Source: Massiliimalia timonensis
GTDB lineage: Bacteria; Bacillota; Clostridia; Oscillospirales; Ruminococcaceae
DNA: 64,000 nt
Assembly: GCF_900186585.1 (NCBI RefSeq)
Contig: NZ_FYDD01000002.1
Location: 62,001-126,000, forward strand
Direction: 5' to 3'
The position numbers and the translations under genes were made by a program. The notes beneath the pieces were generated by a model that did not search any database, was not told where the DNA came from, and saw nothing but the letters and a program-made list of their open reading frames with translations. Every line of letters starts with the position of its first letter. The first letter of the stretch is position 1. Shown piece by piece: positions 42,794-51,954 of the stretch.

Positions 42794-43629
42794 GTACGGT
42801 GAAAAAAAGAGGACCATTGCTGACCGCAGTTGTTCATACGATCCTGATCTTTTTGGCGGCTTTTCAGCTCTTCCCGTTGGTCGTGCTGTTTATCAATACA
42901 CTGCGTACAGACGCAGAGATCAAACAGACCCCGCTGGGGTTTCCGGAACATGCTTCCTTTATCAATTATGCGGAAACATGGATGAAAGGAAGTTATGCGG
43001 TAGCATTCCGCAACAGTATTTTCATAGGTGTTTGCGTAATCGCGATCGTGATTGTTGGGGCAGGGCTAGCCGCCTATGGGGTAGCGCGCCTAAAGATCCC
43101 GGGACGAAACTTTTTTATTGGATATTTTATGATGGGAATGTCCTTCCCGGCCTTTATGTTTATTGTTCCCCTTTACTATAATTTTAGTGAAATAGGCCTA
43201 GTGAACACCCATGCAAGCGTGATTATCATTTATGCCGCGTCCTATATCCCTTTCTCCATGCTCCTGATCAGGACGTTTTTGGTTGGGATTCCCAGAGAAT
43301 TGGAGGAAGCGGGAAAAATTGACGGATGCAGTGAATTCGGTGTGTTTTTGCATGTTACGATGCCCTTATCCCTGCCGATTTTGGCAACAGTAGCCTTGAT
43401 CGTATTTGTGTGGTGCTGGAATGAATTTTTGTGGGCTAATACCTTTTTAACAGTCGATGATATTCGTACGGTATCCACAAGGTTTTATAAGTTTGTCGGG
43501 GAATGGAGCCGGGATCTGGCTAAAATTTATACGGCCGGGATGATCGCTTTAGGACCGATCATTATTTTATATCTCTGTTTGCAGAAATCATTTATTGAGG
43601 GCCTGACTCAAGGCGGGGTCAAGGGATAA
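42790..43629 (+). CDS. Sugar ABC transporter permease, MalG-like (module 1)
   Basis: 279 residues, six helices, with coupling motif 'EEAGKIDGCSEFGVFLHVTMPLSLP' and the family ending 'QKSFIEGLTQGGVKG'. It overlaps the previous permease by 4 nt (ATGA) and pairs with it as a heterodimer. The dehydrogenase gene follows after 11 nt. Confidence 0.95.
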   Translation: MSTVKKRGPLLTAVVHTILIFLAAFQLFPLVVLFINTLRTDAEIKQTPLGFPEHASFINYAETWMKGSYAVAFRNSIFIGVCVIAIVIVGAGLAAYGVARLKIPGRNFFIGYFMMGMSFPAFMFIVPLYYNFSEIGLVNTHASVIIIYAASYIPFSMLLIRTFLVGIPRELEEAGKIDGCSEFGVFLHVTMPLSLPILATVALIVFVWCWNEFLWANTFLTVDDIRTVSTRFYKFVGEWSRDLAKIYTAGMIALGPIIILYLCLQKSFIEGLTQGGVKG

Positions 43630-43640
43630 GGAGGATTAAA

Positions 43641-44633
43641 ATGAAACAGATCGTTATGACTGGTCCGGGGACCAGCCGCGTGGAAGAAACACCAATTCCA
43701 AGCATATCGGAAAATGAACTGCTTGTAAAAGTGATCTACACTGGGATGTGCCATTCGGAATGGTATCCGTGGTATACAGCGAAAGCAGGGGAAACCTTTG
43801 GGCACGAACCGGTAGGGATCGTTGCCGAGGTAGGTAGCCGCGTGAAAGGCTTTCAAAAGGGGGACAGGGTATCCGGTTTGGCATCTGGATATGCAGAATA
43901 CATTGTGATGCAGCCGGAGCGTACGATACATGTGCCGGACAATATCTCTGATGAAGATGCAGTAATAGAACCATTATCATGTATCCTCAGCGGGGCAGAG
44001 CGGGTGCCTGTTGTTACACCGGGCTGTACAGTGGCCGTTGTCGGGGCTGGCTATATGGGCCTTGGGATGATTTCATTGCTGAAGCTAAAGGGTGCTGGAA
44101 AAATAATCGCTGTAGACCCACGCCGGGAAGCTTTGGAAAATGCGCTGCATTTTGGGGCGACAGAGGTGTATACGCCAGGCGAAGTTCCAAAACAGTATTT
44201 GTTGAATTGGGAAACCATGGATCAGGATCTGTCTAAAAAGGATATGGAGGTGGATTTATTCCATACCGGGGTACCGATCGTAGTGGAATTTACCGGGCAG
44301 GAAAGCGGTTTAAGACTAGCCGGGGATATGGTAAGTGCGCACGGCTTTTTAGGGGTTGGCGGCTACCATAACGACTGTGACCGAAGTATTGATTTTAAGC
44401 TTTGGAATTTTAAATCCTTTACTCTGGAAAACCTGCATGAACGGAGAAATGAGTATCAGGCCCAGCTATGCCAAAAATGTATGGATCTTCTTGCAAGCGG
44501 ACAATGGGGATTTACCGGATTAAGCAGACATATTTATGAGATGGAGGAGTTCGACCAAGCAAACTATGATATGAATCAAAAGCCGCAGGGATACATTAAG
44601 GCGTTAGTACGCTGCTCGGACGGGAAAATCTAG
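43641..44633 (+). CDS. Medium-chain dehydrogenase/reductase (zinc alcohol dehydrogenase-like)
   Basis: 330 residues. Catalytic-zinc region 'VIYTGMCHSEWYPW' (Cys) and 'GETFGHEPVGIVAEVG' (His-Glu), Rossmann motif 'VAVVGAGYMGLGMISLLKLKGAGKIIAVD'. The four-cysteine structural zinc lobe is missing, as in some sugar or polyol dehydrogenases. As the last gene of the module 1 operon it probably oxidises or reduces the imported sugar or a derivative. A terminator at 44727-44763 closes the operon. Confidence 0.9.
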   Translation: MKQIVMTGPGTSRVEETPIPSISENELLVKVIYTGMCHSEWYPWYTAKAGETFGHEPVGIVAEVGSRVKGFQKGDRVSGLASGYAEYIVMQPERTIHVPDNISDEDAVIEPLSCILSGAERVPVVTPGCTVAVVGAGYMGLGMISLLKLKGAGKIIAVDPRREALENALHFGATEVYTPGEVPKQYLLNWETMDQDLSKKDMEVDLFHTGVPIVVEFTGQESGLRLAGDMVSAHGFLGVGGYHNDCDRSIDFKLWNFKSFTLENLHERRNEYQAQLCQKCMDLLASGQWGFTGLSRHIYEMEEFDQANYDMNQKPQGYIKALVRCSDGKI

Positions 44634-44726
44634 GGCTTTGGAGAAAGTTGTTTCACTGCTCCCTCTGAAAGCATAGAATATTTTTCCATATGTTCTGAAC
44701 TTTACATTTGATAATATAATCATTTA

Positions 44727-44763
44727 AAAACCCCCGTAGGTTTTTATAGACTTACGGGGGTTT
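44727..44763 (+). terminator. Terminator of module 1 operon
   Basis: Stem AACCCCCGTA with TACGGGGGTT around a T-rich loop, followed by TTTA. Confidence 0.75.
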
Positions 44764-45105
44764 ACATGTTTGTTTTGGCTGGGGATTATATGATGTTGGG
44801 GGCTTGGACTATGTACAGCCTTTGACTATGGGGAAAAATTTTCAGATCATAAAAAATGAATTATTTGTATGTTCGCTATTAAAGTGTGGAGAATCAACAG
44901 TTATTTTATAGAAAATGAAAGATAGCAAATCTTTCAACGAATCATGTTGTGGAGGTGATTCGTGAAATAAAAGGTTGAAAAGGGTGCCGAAGCAGTCCTC
45001 TTTTATTTCTATATCATGAACGTAGTATTGAAACTGTTTTTTCAAGGTTTACTCTTTCTTGCAAAAATGGAATGTAAAAGTGTAGATGTCAGATAATCAC
45101 AATGA

Positions 45106-45153
45106 AAAAGAATCCGAACCCATTGCCAGCTGGCAATGGGTTCGGATTCTTTT
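45106..45153. terminator. 48-bp perfect palindrome, third member of the ssrA-type terminator family
   Basis: The 24-bp arms (45106-45129, 45130-45153) are exact complements. The inner AATCCGAACC and GGGTTCGGATT are shared with the hairpins at 3243-3288 and 17914-17959. A runs on the left and T runs on the right make it bidirectional. It has no intact gene beside it. Confidence 0.75.
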
Positions 45154-45215
45154 GTTTTTATAGACAGAATTTTTTAAAAATCAGGACATTTGCAAACGCA
45201 ATCACATTCTGCTCA

Positions 45216-45464
45216 TTACGATTCATGTAAATAAATTTTAATATCGATTTTAAGCCATTTTCCCATCATTTCTTTATAAGAGATCCTGCCAAACAAAAGC
45301 TTTCCCGCATCCATCAGCCGGGAAAAGATAAGGTTATCGGCTCTAGGAACATATCCGATTTTTACACCGTCGGTATTTTTAATAACAATCGCCTGTGAAT
45401 CATGATAACAGATCCATTGTCTAGCGAGTCCGCAGATAAAGTTTCCGGTCGTTCTAACGCACAA
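45216..45464 (-). pseudogene. HIRAN-domain fragment
   Basis: Contains 'DSQAIVIKNTDGVKIGYVPRADNLIFSRLMDAGKLLFGRI' and 'KIDIKIYL', the core of the HIRAN domain found in DNA-repair and restriction-associated proteins. The N-terminal strand of the domain is missing and no start signal is seen. Confidence 0.6.
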
Positions 45465-45612
45465 AGAAACCGCGCTCGGTCCTCTGGCCCCAATCTTTCA
45501 GCAGTGTGGTCAGACCGATGAGATTCAAATGGGCCCAACGAGTATAAATGGCCGAACCAAGTAGTTGAATATCCTTCATGTTGTGAATGATGTTACCCAG
45601 AGATTTCTCGTC
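45454..45612 (-). pseudogene. Unidentified coding remnant
   Basis: An open stretch without start reads 'DEKSLGNIIHNMKDIQLLGSAIYTRWAHLNL' (given in part) to a TAG. It looks like real protein sequence of an element-borne gene but I cannot name the family. It lies between the HIRAN and hsdR fragments on the same strand. Confidence 0.35.
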
Positions 45613-45623
45613 ATAAGCAGTTG

Positions 45624-46020
45624 TTACAGCTTGTTAAACCGCTCCAGAATAAACCCGGCATGACGTTTGTTCTGTGCGAAGATAATCGTTTTCCCCAGCC
45701 GGTCACCCCCGGCAACTTTAATCCCTCGGTCCATCAGATCCTGTAGAACCGTATCGACCGTTGTTTCATTGAACACAAACTTGTTGAGTGCCGCAGAAGG
45801 GATTAACTCCGGCACGGCATTATCCTTGGCAAAATCGTCCTCATAACGCTCTTTATTCTCAGCGGAAAGTTCGTCGTAGGAAATCACTTCCTCCAAAATT
45901 TGGTTTTTACTTCATAGTTGTAATATGGCACCAGCACATGATCCTGATAAACCGCAGTTTCATAATCATAGGCATAGGTGGGGACACGGTGCTCCATCTC
46001 AAAAAAATCATAATATAATC
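45624..46020 (-). pseudogene. hsdR: Type I restriction enzyme R subunit, central fragment with frameshift
   Basis: Two frames join at about 45898. The upstream part reads 'VPTYAYDYETAVYQDHVLVPYYNYEVKTKF', the downstream part 'EEVISYDELSAENKERYEDDF', 'LIPSAALNKFVFNETTVDTVLQDLMDRGIKVAGGDRLGKTIIFAQNKRHAGFILERF', a hallmark of the HsdR helicase region. One T is missing in the TTTTGG run. It covers a different part of the same protein family as 3359-4417. Both ends are truncated. Confidence 0.8.
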
Positions 46021-46255
46021 TGTCAGAAAACACAAATCAATTTCTCCTCAAAAAGGACCGACTTTTTTTCAAACTGTGCAAGTGCTGATTTTACCATTTG
46101 AAGCTGTTCAGACGGCGCGCAGGCTTTTTTAGCTTGACGATGCGGTTGTACCAAAACATATACTCCCGCTTGTAAGCCTGCTTGTACTCTTCCTCTTTGG
46201 ATTTGCTGTCGAAATTTTTCCTTGTCGCTTTTTTCGTTTATTACCTTTTTTCCAA

Positions 46256-46302
46256 TGTCAGAAGCGCAGATGCTTCCGGCAGTTTCATAGATAGATCGAC
46301 GG
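46256..46302 (+). repeat. Dispersed repeat, copy 2
   Basis: Matches 33701-33747, including the core TTCCGGCAGTTTCATAGATA, and is again followed by CACAAAA and a terminator-like hairpin (46303-46325). It lies at the edge of the restriction-gene graveyard. Confidence 0.7.
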
Positions 46303-46475
46303 CCCCCCACAAAAAGGGAGGGCTTTATCATTTTATTTTACTCTATTCCTACTATGTGTTCAAAGGGAAAGAGAAATAGAAGAAACCAATTAAGGAGATA
46401 TTTGTTCTTGATTTTTATCAAAAAATTTAATAAAATGGTAATATTAAGATAAATATTACAAAAAGGATGATTTTT

Positions 46476-48380
46476 GTGATTAAAAAATTGTCAGATTTTT
46501 ACCATATGCATTTTGGGAACCATTTTTTCCTGCGGCTAATGATCATAAATTTTCTTCTTACTGTTTTCTTGATTGGTTTAATGACCGTCGTAATTATCCG
46601 AAATGTAAAAACCCTTTTGACAGACCAAGCAATACATCACAATTTTCAGGCATTGGAAACGATCGACACCCATTTTGAAGATCAGAATAAAAGCTTTAAA
46701 AAAATATTAAACGGGTTTTATTCCAATTCTATGGGAAATACAATTGGCAATACTGACGCAGTCAACGCGGTCAAATATCTATTTGAAGAACCAGAATTAT
46801 CAACGCTTACTTTTTCAGACAAGGTAGACATCAGGAGAGGGTTAAACAGCTATATGGCGGAATACGGCCTTCCGATTGATAACGATATTAACGATATTCT
46901 ACTAGTCGGCATGGATCAGGAATACTTGGCTACTTCCAGAAATCGGTCGGCATACTCAAAAACACAGTATTACAAACAGATTTCTGCCGAAATTTCCCGG
47001 TCTGTATTTGATGATAATAAAAATATCAATGGACAAAAAATACACTTTTTGACCCCATCGGATTTTCAGAGAGAAAACACCCCGCCTAAAGTTTACGTTT
47101 TATATGACTATATTCGTAAAACGGAAAACACCTCACAGTATAATGGCCTTTTAGCTGCGGCTTACAGTCCTGATTTTATTAAAACAGTGTACAATCAGTT
47201 CAGTCCATACTTGCTGGGTGATATTTTGATCTTGACCCAAGAAAATCAAGTGATTTTTGATTCTTCTGAACAGTACTATACTTCACTTCCTGAGGCGCTG
47301 GTCCAATACCAAGACCATGAAACAGGAACTCAAAAAACTGATCAATATATCATCAATACGATTTCAAATCCGGAATTCGGATATTATGTTGTGGGGCTTA
47401 TTTCCAATGCTGATTTAAATCATTATGCAAACCGTTTAAACCCACTGATTTTTGTGATCACGTCAATTTGTATTTCTTTGATCTTGGTACTGGGATATAT
47501 GAGCACCAAGCGTTTGTTAGGAAGAATTTTTACGATCAACCGTACGTTGGTGGAAATAGAGCACGGAAATTTGAACGCCCGTGCTGATGTTCCGGGATCA
47601 AATGACGAGATCAAACAGATCGCTACGAATTTGAATCATATGAGCGAGAAGCTGCAGGAGTATATCCAAAAAGAATATACCATTCAGCTGGAACGCACGA
47701 ATGCGGAATTAAAACAGAAAACAGCGGAACTGTATGCCTTGCAAACTCAGATCGACCCGCATTTTTTATACAATACCTTAGAAGCGATCCGGATGGGCGC
47801 CATAAAATCTCAGGATAGGGAAACAGCAGATATGATCAAAGAACTTGCCAAACTGTTCCGAAACAGCGCAAAGGGAAGTTTGGTAGGAACTGTTGGGGAA
47901 GAAATGGCATATTGTAGAGCTTACTTATCTTTATTTAGCATCCGTTATCAGGACCGTTTCACAGTAGCGTATGAAATGACGCCTGAAACAAAGGGGATCG
48001 CCATTTTGACCCATCTGCTCCAGCCGATCGTGGAGAATACTATCATTCATGGGGTAGACCTCTCAAAAGATAATAATTGGATCCGCATTACTGCAAAAAT
48101 AGAACAGGAGGCTTTGGTGATCTCTGTTTCAGATACAGGAAAAGGGATGAGCGCTCAGCGGCTTTTCGAAGTACAACAGGGACTGGAAGAATGCGACCAA
48201 GTGGATTATGGAAAAATAGGACTGTATAATGTGCAAAACCGGATCCGTATGATCTATGGGGAAGGTTGTGGGTTATCCATACAAAGTATAGAAGGGATCG
48301 GAACTTGTGTTACCATGAGGTTATCCATACGGACAAAGGAGGAACTGTTAGAAGATGTACAAGGCGCTGGTCGTAGATGA
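46476..48380 (+). CDS. YesM-type sensor histidine kinase of sugar module 2
   Basis: 634 residues from GTG 46476, which has AAAAGG 9 nt upstream; the in-frame ATG 46467 touches that site and is unlikely. Membrane helix 'LMIINFLLTVFLIGLMTVVII', a sensor domain of about 280 residues, second helix 'PLIFVITSICISLILVLGYM', HAMP, 'QIDPHFLYNTLEAIRMGAI' with the phosphoacceptor His, and HATPase motifs 'QPIVENTIIHGVD' and 'SDTGKGMS'. It overlaps the regulator gene by 26 nt. Confidence 0.95.
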   Translation: MIKKLSDFYHMHFGNHFFLRLMIINFLLTVFLIGLMTVVIIRNVKTLLTDQAIHHNFQALETIDTHFEDQNKSFKKILNGFYSNSMGNTIGNTDAVNAVKYLFEEPELSTLTFSDKVDIRRGLNSYMAEYGLPIDNDINDILLVGMDQEYLATSRNRSAYSKTQYYKQISAEISRSVFDDNKNINGQKIHFLTPSDFQRENTPPKVYVLYDYIRKTENTSQYNGLLAAAYSPDFIKTVYNQFSPYLLGDILILTQENQVIFDSSEQYYTSLPEALVQYQDHETGTQKTDQYIINTISNPEFGYYVVGLISNADLNHYANRLNPLIFVITSICISLILVLGYMSTKRLLGRIFTINRTLVEIEHGNLNARADVPGSNDEIKQIATNLNHMSEKLQEYIQKEYTIQLERTNAELKQKTAELYALQTQIDPHFLYNTLEAIRMGAIKSQDRETADMIKELAKLFRNSAKGSLVGTVGEEMAYCRAYLSLFSIRYQDRFTVAYEMTPETKGIAILTHLLQPIVENTIIHGVDLSKDNNWIRITAKIEQEALVISVSDTGKGMSAQRLFEVQQGLEECDQVDYGKIGLYNVQNRIRMIYGEGCGLSIQSIEGIGTCVTMRLSIRTKEELLEDVQGAGRR

Positions 48381-49887
48381 TGAACCTATCATCCTAGAGG
48401 GGTTTGACAACTTGATTTCATGGGAGGAATTTGGGATAGAGATCTCTGCCAAGGCGGAAAACGGAAAGGCCGCGCTCCAGATCGTGCGAGAAGAAGAGAT
48501 CGACCTTTTGATTACAGATATCCGGATGCCTGAAATGAGTGGACTGGAACTTCTGAAAACGATCCGCCAGGAAGGGAAAAGCATCAAGGTGATTATCCTC
48601 AGCGGGTATGATGATTTTCAATATGTAAAAGAGGCTTCCAAATATGGGATCGAAAACTATTTGTTAAAGCCAATTGAAGAAAACGAGCTGGAGGAAACAT
48701 TACTGCATTTGACAGAAAAGCTGGAAAATGAGCAAAAGCAGCAAAATCGTTTACAGGAAAGCTATCAACTGCTGCGCAGTAATATTTTATATCGTTGGAT
48801 CACAGGGGCGATCGGCGAAGAAGAGCTAACCATGCGGGCAGAATTTTTGGATATTTCGCTGGAAAAACAGTGGTATCAAGTTTGTGCCTGCCATTCCGTT
48901 GGGGAACTGAACAACGAGCATATCACCTATTTGGAGCAGCTTTTGGGTTGCTTTTGGACGGGAGAAAAGCCGGTTGTTTTTATCACACTGCACGGTGAGT
49001 TGCTTTTTTTGTTTTCTTGGGATGGCAGTAAGGAAAACGTACCGGATTTAGAGACATGTTTTTTAAAACACCAATCAAAAATATCTGCCAAGTTCCAATC
49101 TGATGTGTTTATCGCGGTTGGATCCATGGAAGAAGGCTGGCAGGGAGCTGTCAAGAGCTATCAAGAAGCAAAAAAATTATTGGATTACCGGATGATCATG
49201 CCGGCCAATTCCGTTGTTTCCGCGCCCCGTCTAAAAGACGGGTTACCGCGTTCTGTTAAGCACATTTCTTGGAATAAGCTGGATGATCTGATCAGTTCAG
49301 GGGAAGAAGAAAAGGCCTGCCTCTTTTTAGAAAAGATATTTTCTGATTTGTCCGTTTCTGCAACCCCTGAAAATATCCGAACCTTGACATGTGAGATCCT
49401 ATTTTATTTATCCAAAGATTTTTCTGGAAACAGCGAGATATTTTCAGAAGAGTCTTTGCGGGAGATCCTTTATACAGTTGACATGCAGGTGCTTTTGGTT
49501 CGTTTAAAAAAGTGTGTGGAACAGGTGATCCGTTGGAGAAACAGTATTCATGCAGAGGAAAACCCCGTTGTTATGGCCGTTATGGATTATGTCCATAAGC
49601 ATTATCATGAAGAGCTGTCATTGAAAATTTTAGCCCAAAAATATAAAGTAAATGCTGCTTACCTGGGGCAGCTTTTTAAGCACGAAATCGGGGAGTTGTT
49701 TTCGGCTTACCTATGCCGGATCCGGATTGAAAATGCAAAGCTCCTGCTTCGTGAAACTTCCATGAAAACTAATGAGATTTCTGAAAGAACAGGTTTTGCC
49801 AACACAAATTATTTTTCAAATACCTTCAAAAAAATGACCGGGATCTATCCTTCGGAGTATCGTACGATGTCGCAGCTTTCAGAATAG
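48355..49887 (+). CDS. YesN-type response regulator (receiver plus AraC HTH), long form
   Basis: 510 residues: receiver domain with DDE (8-10), Asp55 ('LLITDIRMPEMSGLE') and 'KPIEENELEE', a long central region of unknown fold, and a C-terminal AraC double HTH ('LSLKILAQKYKVNAAYLGQLFKHEIGELFSAYLCRIRIENAKLLL', 'NEISERTGFANTNYFSNTFKKMTGIYPSEYR'). It probably activates the ABC importer and aco-type operon starting at 50087. A very strong terminator follows. Confidence 0.95.
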   Translation: MYKALVVDDEPIILEGFDNLISWEEFGIEISAKAENGKAALQIVREEEIDLLITDIRMPEMSGLELLKTIRQEGKSIKVIILSGYDDFQYVKEASKYGIENYLLKPIEENELEETLLHLTEKLENEQKQQNRLQESYQLLRSNILYRWITGAIGEEELTMRAEFLDISLEKQWYQVCACHSVGELNNEHITYLEQLLGCFWTGEKPVVFITLHGELLFLFSWDGSKENVPDLETCFLKHQSKISAKFQSDVFIAVGSMEEGWQGAVKSYQEAKKLLDYRMIMPANSVVSAPRLKDGLPRSVKHISWNKLDDLISSGEEEKACLFLEKIFSDLSVSATPENIRTLTCEILFYLSKDFSGNSEIFSEESLREILYTVDMQVLLVRLKKCVEQVIRWRNSIHAEENPVVMAVMDYVHKHYHEELSLKILAQKYKVNAAYLGQLFKHEIGELFSAYLCRIRIENAKLLLRETSMKTNEISERTGFANTNYFSNTFKKMTGIYPSEYRTMSQLSE

Positions 49888-49939
49888 GCACAAAAACAGC
49901 GGCAAGGATTGTTATAATCCTTGCCGCTGTTTTTGTGCC
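49887..49939. terminator. Terminator after the module 2 two-component genes
   Basis: 24-bp perfect stem (49887-49910 with 49916-49939) with internal A5/T5 tracts; it overlaps the regulator stop and works in both directions. 49940-50086 is AT-rich and holds the presumed promoter of the next operon; no clear -35/-10 pair could be chosen. Confidence 0.85.
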
Positions 49940-50086
49940 TGGAAAAAAGAAATAAAAAATTTATTGAAAAAATTATGAACTATCTATAATTTATATATAA
50001 TTTAAAAATTATTATATTTGAACACAAAATATAATCTTTTTATAATTTAATTATACAAAAACACAAATATGATTGGGGGAAGCAAG

Positions 50087-51031
50087 ATGCTGAAGTATGG
50101 ATCACAACAAAAATTTAATTTTTCCATACTGGGAAAAGCAAAAACACGGCGGAAAATGAAATTGTTTTTATTGGTACTGCCGTTGCTTTGCCTGGTATTT
50201 CTGTTCCACTATATCCCGCTTTTAGGCTGGGCATATGCATTTGTGGATTACGTTCCGGGAGTGCCGCTAAAAGAAATGAATTTTGTAGGGCTGAAATATT
50301 TTGAATATCTTTTTTCGGATATCAGTGAATTCCCAACAGTGATCCGGAACACCTTGGCGTTAAGCTTGTTAAAAATTGCAACTATGATCGTTCCTGTAAT
50401 ATTTGCGATCATGCTGTCGCAGATGCAAAGTAAAAGATATTCCAAAATCATTCAAACCGCTTCTTCCATTCCAAATTTTATTTCGTGGGTCTTGATCTAT
50501 GCAATTTTTTTCATCTTCTTTTCTTCGGAAAGTGGACTGATGAATAAAATGCTGGAAGTATTAGGATTTGGAGAATCCGTAAATCTGTTAGGAAATGAGA
50601 ATATCGCATGGGGTGTTCAAACAGCGATCACGATTTGGAAACAGACCGGTTGGGATGCCATTATTTACATAGCGGCGATCGCCGGGATAGATCCGGCTCT
50701 CTATGACGCCGCTGCCGTTGATGGCGCCGGACGATTTAAAAAGATCCTCCATGTTACGATTCCGGGGATCACGCCGACCTTTTTCGTTCTCTTTTTAATG
50801 GCCGTCGCCAATATTCTGAGTAATGGATTTGAACAGTATTATGTGTTCCAAAATCCAATGGTAGTAGACCGGCTAGAGGTTTTTGACACCTATATTTACC
50901 GGATGGGGATTGTGAATTCACAGTATTCCTACGCAACAGCAATGGGGATGTTTAAATCTATTATCAGCATTGTACTGCTGACGGTTGCAAATGGAACTTC
51001 CAAAAAAATTCGGGGAGAAAGTATTTTTTAA
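50087..51031 (+). CDS. Carbohydrate ABC transporter permease, LplB-like (module 2)
   Basis: 314 residues from ATG 50087 (GGGGGAAG upstream). Six membrane helices; the beginning 'KLFLLVLPLLCLVFLFHYIPLLGWAYAFVDY' is typical of the LplB/YtePQ group that imports plant oligosaccharides. Coupling motif 'YDAAAVDGAGRFKKILHVTIPGITPT'. It pairs with the next gene; no ATPase gene is present. Confidence 0.95.
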   Translation: MLKYGSQQKFNFSILGKAKTRRKMKLFLLVLPLLCLVFLFHYIPLLGWAYAFVDYVPGVPLKEMNFVGLKYFEYLFSDISEFPTVIRNTLALSLLKIATMIVPVIFAIMLSQMQSKRYSKIIQTASSIPNFISWVLIYAIFFIFFSSESGLMNKMLEVLGFGESVNLLGNENIAWGVQTAITIWKQTGWDAIIYIAAIAGIDPALYDAAAVDGAGRFKKILHVTIPGITPTFFVLFLMAVANILSNGFEQYYVFQNPMVVDRLEVFDTYIYRMGIVNSQYSYATAMGMFKSIISIVLLTVANGTSKKIRGESIF

Positions 51032-51043
51032 GGGGGGATAACT

Positions 51044-51901
51044 ATGAAAATTGCTCCAAAAGACCGGGCCGTGAATATTGTAATCGGAGCGATTTTGTTC
51101 TTGTTTGCATTGATCTGCATCTATCCGTTGTACTTTGTCGCAATCAACAGCTTCAGTTCACCGGATGAAGTAACTAAGGGGGTATATTTTTTGCCAAGGG
51201 GGATCACCCTTGAAAATTTCGATTATGTTTTTGAAACCCCGCTGATCTTTACCGGTGTAATTGTTTCAGTTTCTCGAACTGTGATCGGGACGCTTTTAAA
51301 CGTTTTATTCTGTGGTTTTTTAGGCTATATGGTAACGGTGAAAGATCTGCCGTTTCGAAAATGGATCTACAGAATGGTAGTTGCGACCATGTACTTTACC
51401 AGTGGGTTGATCCCATGGTACATGCTGATGGTAAAAATCAATTTTAAAAACAGTTTTCTGTTATATGTGCTTCCAGGAGCGATTTCGGCTTTCTATGTAG
51501 TTTTGATCAAGACATATGTGGAATCCCTGCCGGCTTCTTTAGAAGAATCAGCGTCATTGGACGGGGCTGGGACTCTAACTATCTTCTTTAAAATTATCCT
51601 TCCGGTTTGCAAGCCGGTGCTGGCCTGCGTTGCGGTATTTGGTGCAGTTTGGCAGTGGAACTCATGGTCTGACAATATGTTTCTTGTGACAGATGCAAAA
51701 TTACAGACGCTGCAGTATTTGCTGTATCGGATGATGCAATCAGCAAGTATGTCAGACGCAATTACAGGGCAAACTTCTATACAGCCGATGGCGATCCGGC
51801 TAACGATGACTTTCATTACGATTCTTCCCATTTTGTTAGTTTATCCGTTTATGCAGAGATTTTTTGTTAAAGGGATCATGCTTGGATCGGTCAAGGGATA
51901 G
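51044..51901 (+). CDS. Carbohydrate ABC transporter permease, YtcP/LplC-like (module 2)
   Basis: 285 residues, six helices, 'CIYPLYFVAINSFSSPDEVTKGVYFLPRGITLENF' near the start, coupling motif 'EESASLDGAGTLTIFFKIILPVCKP' and the ending 'QRFFVKGIMLGSVKG'. It has a GGGGGG-type site before ATG 51044 and follows LplB-like permease by 12 nt. Confidence 0.95.
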   Translation: MKIAPKDRAVNIVIGAILFLFALICIYPLYFVAINSFSSPDEVTKGVYFLPRGITLENFDYVFETPLIFTGVIVSVSRTVIGTLLNVLFCGFLGYMVTVKDLPFRKWIYRMVVATMYFTSGLIPWYMLMVKINFKNSFLLYVLPGAISAFYVVLIKTYVESLPASLEESASLDGAGTLTIFFKIILPVCKPVLACVAVFGAVWQWNSWSDNMFLVTDAKLQTLQYLLYRMMQSASMSDAITGQTSIQPMAIRLTMTFITILPILLVYPFMQRFFVKGIMLGSVKG

Positions 51902-51954
51902 CCGATTTGGGCTTTGATAGTTCGCACAAACAGTCTATTTAAGGAGGTACCCAA

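Noticed and set aside
44842-45045. 67-codon minus-strand frame starting MKKQFQYYVHD
   Set aside because: Plausible composition but no ribosome binding site, no family and located in the remnant region; not enough to call a gene.
46023-46331. 102-codon minus-strand frame MIKPSLFVGG
   Set aside because: It crosses the dispersed repeat and its terminator. Another frame shows short protein-like stretches, so this is at most decayed element DNA.
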